Origin: Paenibacillus phyllosphaerae
GTDB taxonomy: Bacteria > Bacillota > Bacilli > Paenibacillales > Paenibacillaceae
Reading direction: 5' to 3'
DNA length: 64,000 nt
NCBI RefSeq assembly: GCF_014192105.1
Contig: NZ_JACHXK010000001.1
Location: 186,001-250,000, forward strand
The position numbers were made by a program, and so were the translations under genes. The notes beneath the pieces were generated by a model, which worked only from the letters and a program-made list of their open reading frames with translations, was not told where the DNA came from and searched no databases. Positions 19,368 to 27,500 of this stretch are shown in pieces. Within the stretch, counting starts at the first letter, position 1, and each line of letters starts with the position of its first letter.

Positions 19368-20021
19368 TTAACATTTCCCTGCCTGTTCCATTACTCCTTC
19401 AATCGATAGATGTACTCCGCTACTTACGATAAATGTTATTGCTTCGGTTATTCTTGAGGTGACATGAACTGCTGAGGCAATACCAGCATCGGCGCCTGTT
19501 GCATTATAGCCGGCTTGTGTATAGTGGAACTGATCCTTCATTAATCCCGCTGCGGCCATTCCTGAAAATTTGGTCGAAACCAGAACCGCTTTCGCGTATG
19601 TATTGCAAAGTTCGGTTTGCGCTTGAATGATCGGGTCAGATAGCGTTGCACAGTCTCGATCGTTCCCGATTCGAACGATGTAGCAGCGATCGAGACCGGC
19701 TGCGGTAATGCCATTGATCATCGCCTTAATTTTGATTGTATAATCCACCTTCATCATCCGATTATCACCGTCCGTCTCGCCTTGACACCAAACCATGAAT
19801 TTATTCTTGATCGTTTAACCGTTTGCTGTTAGCCAGGACTTGGCGGCATTAAACCGGGCAATGGCATCGTTCAGAAATGCCCCATTCGGCTGCCATAAGT
19901 TGATTGACGTTCCCATAAACATGACTAGATCGACGTCATTAGATGCGCTCATATTTTTTACCACCATCCTATATCTAAAATGCACATATATAGAATTCGC
20001 AGAATGAGGAAGTTCTCTCAT
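19368..20021 (-). pseudogene. Decayed SASA/CE6-type carbohydrate esterase
   Basis: Remains of a sialate-O-acetylesterase-like (SASA domain) enzyme. The central and C-terminal parts are recognisable: 'INLWQPNGAFLNDAI', 'NKFMVWCQGETDGDN' and 'FHYTQAGYNATGADAG' (C-terminal His block). Two lesions are visible. A TAA at 19815-19817 interrupts an otherwise continuous frame ('LTANG-stop-TIKNKFMVW'). The N-terminal part joins 'DVDLVMFMG' directly to 'TSINLWQ'; in relatives the first is followed by the catalytic-serine block and the second follows 'KGG', so an internal deletion has removed the serine (from family memory). It lies tail-to-head with other relics at 20082-21485. Confidence 0.8.
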
Positions 20022-20084
20022 CTCGACATTAGCTGAACTTAAACCAATGTATTAAATTGAAAGTAATCCTTTGCATTGTCATAG

Positions 20085-20825
20085 CAGATCCGCTGTACGA
20101 TCGCGTCCTTGCTATCGACGAGTCGTCCGGAAGGCGCAATGGAAACCTTTCACCGTTACCGGATCGATGCCATTCTTATATTTGGTGACCGGGACGATCG
20201 CGGCCACTCGGCGTACACAGCGTTAAGCGAAAAATCGACGATCCCTATTGTCGTTTATGGCGCAGCCGGTTCGCCTCCCTTCTCTACCATCGATGTCAAT
20301 CGCGGGCAAGCCATTCGACTGGCACTCCGTCATCTGGCGGAGCTTGGACACCGTCAAATCGCATATATTGGCGAAACAAACGATGATGACCCTATGCAAA
20401 CCGTCAAAATAAAAGCCTATCTGGATGAAGCGTCACAGCTTGGTCTGCCTGTAAACAGGAACATCGTCTTATCCTTGAATGGCTTGAAATTTCATGATGG
20501 CTTTCTTGCCACTAGGTCGATGCTCGATTGGAACAATCCTCCGACGGCTGTTATCAGCGGCGGAATTGATCTAACACAAGGCATCCTGAGGGCTATAGCT
20601 GAGAGGGGCCTTCGAGTTCCGGAAGATATCGCAGTCGTGAGTTACGACAACCTTCCGCAGATGGAAGTTACCGAAATCCCGACCACTACTGTCGGCGTCG
20701 CCATCTCAACCATCACATCTGTCATTGCAGCTATCGTGTTTGACTTGATTCATCATCCCGAAGCTATTAAGAATGTATTCCTGGAGCCAGAGCTTGTCAT
20801 TCGGGCATCTACAGCATTGAAATGA
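20085..20825 (+). pseudogene. LacI-family regulator without DNA-binding domain (relic)
   Basis: Plus-strand fragment of a LacI/GalR regulator. Only the effector-binding domain from roughly its first third onward remains: 'YRIDAILIFGDRD', 'IDVNRGQAIRLALRHLAELGHRQIAYIG', 'PPTAVISGGIDLTQGILRAI', 'VPEDIAVVSYDN', 'IPTTTVGV' and a C-terminal tail. A stop at 20082-20084 closes the frame upstream and no helix-turn-helix precedes it, so about 100 residues are missing. The longest start in frame is TTG 20109 (238 residues) without a ribosome site. It could not bind an operator. It probably once controlled a neighbouring sugar locus. Confidence 0.8.
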
Positions 20826-20916
20826 GAAAACCTTCTCGGCAAGAATCACACTATGCTTCAGTTACCAAAGCTTATATTAACTCTTCATTTTTTGAAGGAT
20901 GCTTGTCTTACCTATT

Positions 20917-20946
20917 AATAATCCCCTCAAAATTGAGGGGGTTATT
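20917..20946. terminator. Bidirectional hairpin between two relics
   Basis: Arms AATAATCCCCTC (20917-20928) and GAGGGGGTTATT (20935-20946) with a 6-base loop and one mismatch. It sits between the LacI relic (plus) and the sigma-K fragment (minus) and could end transcripts from both sides. Confidence 0.65.
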
Positions 20947-20957
20947 ATTGAAGTTCC

Positions 20958-21482
20958 TCACTTCTTCTTATAAAACTCAGGATAAAGCCTCATCAACGCC
21001 CGCTTCTCAATCCGCGACACGTAACTCCGGCGAATCCCCAACTCCTTCGCAATCTCCCGCTGCGTCCGCTCTTCCCCGCCGTGCTCCAGCCCGAATCTTC
21101 CGACAACAACTTCCTTCTCCCGATCATCCAGAATATCCAGGTTCTTATATATCTTGCTCTTCTCGATCTTCAGCTGCACTTTATCCACCACATCGTCGGC
21201 CTCCGAGCCGAGGATGTCGATCAGCGTAATCTCGTTCCCCTCTTTATCCGTCCCAATCGGGTCATGCAGGGATACATCCTTCTTCGTCTTCTTCAAACTA
21301 CGCAAATGCATAAATATCTCGTTCTCGATACAACGGGCGGCGAAGGTCGCGAGCTTCGTGCCTTTGCCTTGCTGGAAGCTCTCGATCGCTTTGATCAAGC
21401 CGATCGTGCCGATGCTGATCAGGTCCTCGAGATCCTCTACCCGATGTAACCATTGGTTAGTGCCGAGTTTTATCCGTAGTTC
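20958..21482 (-). pseudogene. sigK: Sigma-K (sporulation sigma factor) fragment lacking its N-terminus
   Basis: The C-terminal two thirds of a sporulation sigma factor, very close to SigK: '[19 protein letters not shown]' (region 2), '[19 protein letters not shown]', '[16 protein letters not shown]', '[16 protein letters not shown]' and '[20 protein letters not shown]' (region 4 helix-turn-helix). Similarity begins at about 21435; before it stand about 14 unrelated codons and then the cupin's TGA stop (21483-21485), which lies in the same frame. The first ATG is 21398 (146 residues). About 70-75 N-terminal residues, including the pro-sequence and region 1/2.1, are absent. The remainder has no stop or frameshift. 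It is either a relic or the 3' half of a sigma-K gene split by a skin-type element. Confidence 0.8.
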
Positions 21483-21800
21483 TCACGACTTAATTAAATC
21501 CTGTCGGAGTGGCGTAAAGGTATCCAGCAATCTGCTCTTCCGCAGCGCCCGGCATCCGTGTTCGGCCATGCTCGGAATGTAGATCGTTTCCCCCGCCGAG
21601 AGGATCATCTTCTCGCCATTGACCGTGAATTCCAGTTGTCCTTCCAAACAATAAGAGAGTTGCTCATGTACGTGCTGATGCAGATAACCCGCTGCCCCTT
21701 CTTCAAAATGAACCTCCATCATCATTATGGTCTGACCTGGAGCGAATATTTTCCGCCTTACGCCAGGCTCGGCATCCTCCCACTGATTTAACGGACTCAT
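21483..21800 (-). CDS. Small cupin-domain protein
   Basis: Single-domain cupin of 105 residues. Start 21800 is chosen for its AGGAGG site; the frame extends to 21929 but would overlap the upstream fusion gene. Cupin motif 1 is visible as 'GAAGYLHQHVHEQLSYCLEGQ' (metal-binding His residues and Glu) and motif 2 as 'ETIYIPSMAEHGCRAL' (His). Such small cupins often bind a metal or sugar-like ligand; the role is unknown. It follows the MFS/spermidine-synthase fusion gene by 43 bases. Its stop codon directly abuts the sigma-K fragment, so its 3' end marks a rearrangement junction. Confidence 0.8.
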   Translation of the reverse strand: MSPLNQWEDAEPGVRRKIFAPGQTIMMMEVHFEEGAAGYLHQHVHEQLSYCLEGQLEFTVNGEKMILSAGETIYIPSMAEHGCRALRKSRLLDTFTPLRQDLIKS

Positions 21801-21843
21801 TACGGCAACCTCCTCGTAATCTTCGTGCCGTCCACTATAAACT

Positions 21844-24480
21844 TTACTGCCTTCGGGCAATTTCCCGCTGCCAATACAATAGGTCTTCGTTGTCACGGTA
21901 CTGCTGCACAGCTTCGTTGATTTGGCCAAATGATAGCTCCCACTGCCCCTCCACGAGTGGCGTCAATGCTCGAATGATGCTCTTCTTCGCTTCGGTATGA
22001 TCCGTTAAATGGGATTGGATCTGCGCCGCTTCCTCCGGTCTTATGTTCGTCAAATATGGAAATACGGATTCCGTCCGATCAGGAAATTGAGAGATGTTCG
22101 CAAGCCCCGTCTGATAGGATCGGTTATGCAGCCTAGGTGCGGTATACTCGATGATGGGCTTGTTATCCGTATTGACGGGATAGCCGCAGACCAGCTCGTC
22201 AACCGATTCGCTTCCCATAATGAAGTGGCTTAACAGCAGCGAAGGCGTCGACAAGTTCATCTCCTGCAATCGTTCGTGCAGCACCGGCTGCTTCATCCGG
22301 CTATCCAACTGCCCATAATCGACGGCTAGTGGGTGATTCATGCCCATCACGCCCAGTACAGGCGCGGAATCTCCGATCATGCCGTACCACAAGCTGGTAT
22401 TCGGGAACTCTTCGCGGAACGATCGGATAATCATTTTCATATCGGCGAATGAGAGCTGGTGGATGGGCAGCCACTGGACGAACAAGCCGTCCGGCGCAAG
22501 CCGCTCTCTGACGGCGCGATAATAGTCTGTACTGTATAAGCTCCCGGACCCCGAACTCATCGGAAAATAGATATCGCTAATAATGACGTCGTACGCGTCT
22601 CTCGTGGAGCGCACGAAGTTGCGCCCATCGTCAATATGGATGCGAACCCGGGGATCATCCAAAATTCCGTTGTTTTCTTCTTCGAACAGCCGGGCTGCGT
22701 TTACGACGTTTTTCGATATTTCCACCGCATCGATCCGCCCTACGTCCTGCTCGCCGACGCCGCTGAGCGTCATGCCCGCTCCAAGGCCAACGACCAGAAC
22801 GTTCTTGGGATCAGGATGGAGCAGCAGCGGTATATGCCCCAGCCGGCGATGGTCCTCCGTTTGTCCCATATTGGACGTATTCTGGGTATAGAGCCGATTC
22901 GTCGTCAGAAACTTTTGCTCATAGGGGACGACTTCCACGACGCTGACCATATCCATGCTATTCTCGTTGTAATAGAGCAGCCGAACCGACTGCTCCAACG
23001 CTTGATCCGGTTCCAGGAACGAGATCGACATACGCAGATGATCCCACCTTGGAACGACCGCGGCGACGACGATAACGGATATGAACGAAGCTGCGACAAC
23101 AGCTTTCATCCGCGAGCGGCCTTTCTTGGGCAACACCAGCACGCATAGCATAAAGCCGATGCAGCAATTGAGCAGCGCCAGCGTCTTGATGCTGTTATGC
23201 AGGCCGAGCAATGACACGAACACAAATCCCGACAGCAAGGCGCCTATTGCCGACCCTAGCGTATTCAGACTGTTCAGCAATCCGACTTGCTTGCCGACTT
23301 GATCGGCATTCTGCAAGAAGATTTTGCCGATTAACGGATAAGTAGAACCGAATAGACTAGTAGGAATCAAGACGATAAGAACCGTGTAACCGAGCTTAAT
23401 GAATAACCCGGCCAACCAGTAGCCATCTCCGTATTGCATATACAACGTCGACATCGTCTGGAGATGATTGATCGCATACGGCAGTTTATGGATGATGAGC
23501 AGGGTGACCAAGGAGTACAGTCCAATCGCAACCTGTACCATCCCGAACGCCTCGACCGGCCGATGAATGCGGTGCAGCAGCCGGGAGCACGCATAGCTGC
23601 CAAGTACGATACCGAATAAGAATACCGTTAAGACCAATGCAAAATCGTACACGGTGTCCCGGAAGAAATAAGTGAGGCTTCTGGTCCATAGCACCTCGTA
23701 GGACAGCGACGTTAATCCGGATATTGCGAAGGCTGAGCCGAAAAACCAGACGAATCTTCTGGATCCCGATGACGGTGGATTCACCTGTGCACGGCTAAGC
23801 GGAACTTCCTTATAATCCTCCTCCTCGCGCTGCTTCCGCATTATAAGCAGGAAGCCCGCCACCAATAAATTCAGGCCTGCTGCCATATACACACTCTGGT
23901 TCAAGCCGATCGTCTGGATCAAATAAAACCCGGTCACGAAGGCGCCAATCGCCGCGCCCAGCGTATTGACCGCATAGATCGACCCCATATCCTTGCCGAT
24001 GCCAGCCGTCATGCGAGCATGGCACTTCACCATAACGGGGAACGTACCGCCCATCAGAAACGTCGGGATGATCAGGAACAATAGGCTCAGCGCGATCCGT
24101 ACGGTGATTCTTAGCTCGCCGCCCATCTCAAACGATGACGCGAGCCACGCGTTCAAGTCGGCAAGTGCCGTATATAGGAACGGGGAGCAAGCTCCATAAA
24201 TCCCGATCGACGCCTCAAGCGACAGGAATAAACGATGCCCCCGCTTCAACCGATCCGCCAGCCGTCCAAAGAACAAGCTTCCTGCGACAAGCCCCAGCAT
24301 ATAGCAGGTAAGCACCGTTGCGACGGCATGCACGGATACGCCGAACAAGTGATGCAGATAGCGCGTCCAGATGAGCTGATAGATGATGCTGCTTGTTCCC
24401 GAGAGGAAGATTGCGACAAAGAATAGCCGGCTTCCCGATTGCGCCCTGTACCGAGCCATAATATCCATCATCCTAACCAT
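21844..24480 (-). CDS. MFS-type membrane protein fused to spermidine-synthase-like domain
   Basis: Membrane protein of about 878 residues. The N-terminal half has around a dozen hydrophobic helices with an MFS-like signature ('GSLFFGRLADRLKRG'). The C-terminal half is a spermidine-synthase-type Rossmann domain: 'VLVVGLGAGMTLSG' (nucleotide motif), 'IDAVEISKNVVNAA', 'RVRIHIDDGRNFVRS' and 'YDVIISDIYFPMSSGSGSLYS'. Fused proteins of this kind occur in many bacteria and their substrate is generally unknown. Several in-frame starts lie together (24480-24459); the exact one is uncertain. A cupin gene follows. No sugar-use function is evident. Confidence 0.8.
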   Translation of the reverse strand: MVRMMDIMARYRAQSGSRLFFVAIFLSGTSSIIYQLIWTRYLHHLFGVSVHAVATVLTCYMLGLVAGSLFFGRLADRLKRGHRLFLSLEASIGIYGACSPFLYTALADLNAWLASSFEMGGELRITVRIALSLLFLIIPTFLMGGTFPVMVKCHARMTAGIGKDMGSIYAVNTLGAAIGAFVTGFYLIQTIGLNQSVYMAAGLNLLVAGFLLIMRKQREEEDYKEVPLSRAQVNPPSSGSRRFVWFFGSAFAISGLTSLSYEVLWTRSLTYFFRDTVYDFALVLTVFLFGIVLGSYACSRLLHRIHRPVEAFGMVQVAIGLYSLVTLLIIHKLPYAINHLQTMSTLYMQYGDGYWLAGLFIKLGYTVLIVLIPTSLFGSTYPLIGKIFLQNADQVGKQVGLLNSLNTLGSAIGALLSGFVFVSLLGLHNSIKTLALLNCCIGFMLCVLVLPKKGRSRMKAVVAASFISVIVVAAVVPRWDHLRMSISFLEPDQALEQSVRLLYYNENSMDMVSVVEVVPYEQKFLTTNRLYTQNTSNMGQTEDHRRLGHIPLLLHPDPKNVLVVGLGAGMTLSGVGEQDVGRIDAVEISKNVVNAARLFEEENNGILDDPRVRIHIDDGRNFVRSTRDAYDVIISDIYFPMSSGSGSLYSTDYYRAVRERLAPDGLFVQWLPIHQLSFADMKMIIRSFREEFPNTSLWYGMIGDSAPVLGVMGMNHPLAVDYGQLDSRMKQPVLHERLQEMNLSTPSLLLSHFIMGSESVDELVCGYPVNTDNKPIIEYTAPRLHNRSYQTGLANISQFPDRTESVFPYLTNIRPEEAAQIQSHLTDHTEAKKSIIRALTPLVEGQWELSFGQINEAVQQYRDNEDLLYWQREIARRQ

Positions 24481-24497
24481 TATTAATCATAACGAGA

Positions 24498-24526
24498 GGG
24501 GAAGCCGAATTCCTCCGGCATTCCCC
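24498..24526 (-). terminator. Hairpin after the GH2 gene
   Basis: Arms GGGGAAGCCG (24498-24507) and CGGCATTCCCC (24516-24526), with one bulged base, between the GH2 stop codon and the fusion gene's start. No U-run is present, so termination may be partial. Confidence 0.5.
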
Positions 24527-24578
24527 TACATTCGTGAAGCGTTATTCCAAGAGCTGATCCGTCACTGCCGCGAGCGCT

Positions 24579-27500
24579 TTATGGCGTTGTCAGAATGCCC
24601 TTCGCGACAATAACCAGATCATCCAAGTCAATGGCGTTATTGCGGTCCAGATCGTATGGCTTGTAAAGCGCGTTCCACTGCGGATCTTCAGACGTTCTTC
24701 CGTACGCCGCGGCGACAATGCCGAGGTCGCCGATCGAATAAGCGCCGTCTCCGTTCGTGTCGCCTGGTTGCGCAACGTTGACGGATGCGGCGAATGCATT
24801 CATCGCGGCCGTCAGTGCTTCAACCGCTTGCGCGACTTGAGCCGTCGTGGCGGATTGATCTTGCGCAACAGCCGCCGCAGCAGCAATTGCTGCGCCGAAC
24901 GTGTCCTTGGATTGCTGCGGATATTGACCAGGCTTCGTGCCTGCCTGCGCCGCATCGTATTGCGCCTTCGCGCTAGTGAGCAGCTCATCGAGCGCTGTTT
25001 TATCCGTTTTAGCCTGAAGCTGCACAGCTGCCGAAGCTGCAGGGACTTGCATCTCCACGCCTGTTTCTGTTGCTGCCGTGTTGGTAACCGAGATCGCGGT
25101 CGACACCGTCTCGCTCAGCACCTTCGCCTTCCAGTTCAGCTTGATGAGTGCCGTATCTGCATCAATCGCGTTGCTCTCCCCTGTGGAAGCCGCAATAATG
25201 TGAACGCGCCCCGGAGTTTCTGTGTCTACGTTCAGTAATTGGAACCCTTCCGCGAGAGAATCCGCCGAGACGAATTCGAGCTTCTCCGGATCATAGCTGA
25301 CGAGAATATCCTGCGCGTAGATTGCTTCTTGGATGTTATGAAGCTTGTAATCCGCCGAGAATGCAGCGCCGCCGACCACGCTATCCGGAAGACTCGTTAT
25401 CGAGGCATGGAACTCCTCGGTTCCCGTGCCGGGTTCCTGCTCGGTTGCGACATAGACATTGAACTGATCGATCCATGTCGTCCACGAAGTGGTGGAGCCC
25501 GATTGTCTGGTCAACGTGAATTGGAACTTCTCGACATTATCCTCGTACGTCATATTCGGATCGAACGGAATATCCGTGAGGACGGCTGTAATCTCGGGAG
25601 CGTCTTTGTTCGTTACCGTCAACTCCATCGTCCGCTCTTTGAAATTAAGGGCGGCTTGAATATGGTACAACGCCTCTTTCGCGTTGAATCCGGTTCCTAC
25701 CGGCGTTCCCGCGATCGGCGTGTTGGAGGCTTTGCCCCCTGTGCCGTATGCCATTTCCTGTCCGGATGCATTTTGCAGCGTCAAGTAACGGTTGCCGGCG
25801 CTATCTTCGATGCTGAATTGAGCGCCCTGCGAGTTGGCCGGGCTGCCGACTTGCCAATCGAAGTCCAAGATCACCTTGTCGCCTGTAATCGGTGTCGCGA
25901 ACGTTTTCTGGCTGCTGCGCGGACCTGTGCCGCCTCCGCTAAACCGAATGACATTGTTGCCGGACAGAGAGGTCACCGTGCCGCTCAGATTCCCGCTGCC
26001 TCCGGCCGTTCCCGTCTTAATGCCCCACGTATCGCCAACCAATTGGTTATCGAAGCTTTCGCTAATCGTCGGCACGTAAACGATCGTCGATACTTTGAAG
26101 CCGCCATCCTGCGTACGGGCTGTAATGACCGCTTCTCCCGCTTGTTTCGCGGTTAGAATTCCGTACTGGTCAACCGCTGCCACTTCACCAGCAGATGAAG
26201 ACCAGATGAGATCTTCCATCTCGACTCCTTGAGGCAGCTCAGGGATGAGCTGGATGATTGGCGGGACATCGTTCGGGTTCGTGGCCGAGAAATAATCGGA
26301 CGCGATGTAGAAGGCCTCCTGCCAGTTCGGTTCCAGTCCGCCAGCCAGATCGACAATGAGCGGAGCCGACGGGAACGATTCCCCGACCAGCGTCACCTCG
26401 CCCATCTCCATAATAGAAGTAACGCGATAGAATAGGCGCTCCGCTTCCACGCCTTCCAGCGTATCCTCATACACGGGAACTTCCGTTTCGGCGATTAGCT
26501 GGTAATCGTCCGAATCGTCGATTGCTCTGTAAACTTTATACCCCATCGATCCCGTTACGGGGCTCCAGCCGATTCGCGCCAGCTGATCGTTCTTGGCATA
26601 GAGCGCCAAGCCTGTCGGAACAGGAGGCAGCGGCATAATTTCGATCGCGTTTATTTTGCCGCTGAACTTGATGTTCAGCTGTCCGTCGGTTAGACGGATT
26701 TTGTAGGTTTTGTCTGCGTAATGTCCTTTCTCCGCTTGAATCGCCTCTTGGCTTACGCCTTCGATCGCGAGCTCCGTACGGCTATCCGCGGCGGCGTCTC
26801 CTGCAATAATTTTGACATCGTAATCTTTGTTTGGCAGGTCAATGTTGAAGGTTGCGTTGTCGCCGGTAATGTAGTCACGCATCAGATCGCTGGTGCCGAC
26901 CCCGTTATCAACGCCTTGCACGTTCTCGATCTGATCGAATCCGAACTCCCAAGTCGGCGTGTACAGCGTATCGTCGGATACTCTGACGTAACCCGTCTCG
27001 AGCGGGCTGCCGGCCGGTCCGAAATCATAATTCGCGTTGACGCTAGGCGACTTCCACTCTCCGCCGCTGCCCCCGCTGCCGAAGATGCGCACCTCGTTCA
27101 TACTGGCCCAGCCGGATTGCACGCCCGTAATCGTAACCCGTACGAACCGCCCTTTGGCCTCGAAGTCGTGTTTGATCGACGGCTGGCCGACCGTATTCGC
27201 CGTTTCATCGACTAGGACCGTCCAGTTCCGGTCATCAGACGACACTTCAATCTTGTATTGGTAATAGCTGTCGCCCCGGTACCAATTGATCTCTGTTCCC
27301 GTCAGGTCATAGATGTCCTGCAGATCAACCTTCCACCATTGGGGTACCGAGCTGCCGCCGGCCGTCCATCTGCTAGTCGGACCGCCGTCATTGGCACTGC
27401 CTGCTACATTGCCTTTCGCCGTTTCTTCGCTGCTCGCCGTTGCCGGCTTACCGGCAGATAACACTCGCGGCTTCAGTGTCTTAGGCGGCTGCACATCCGG

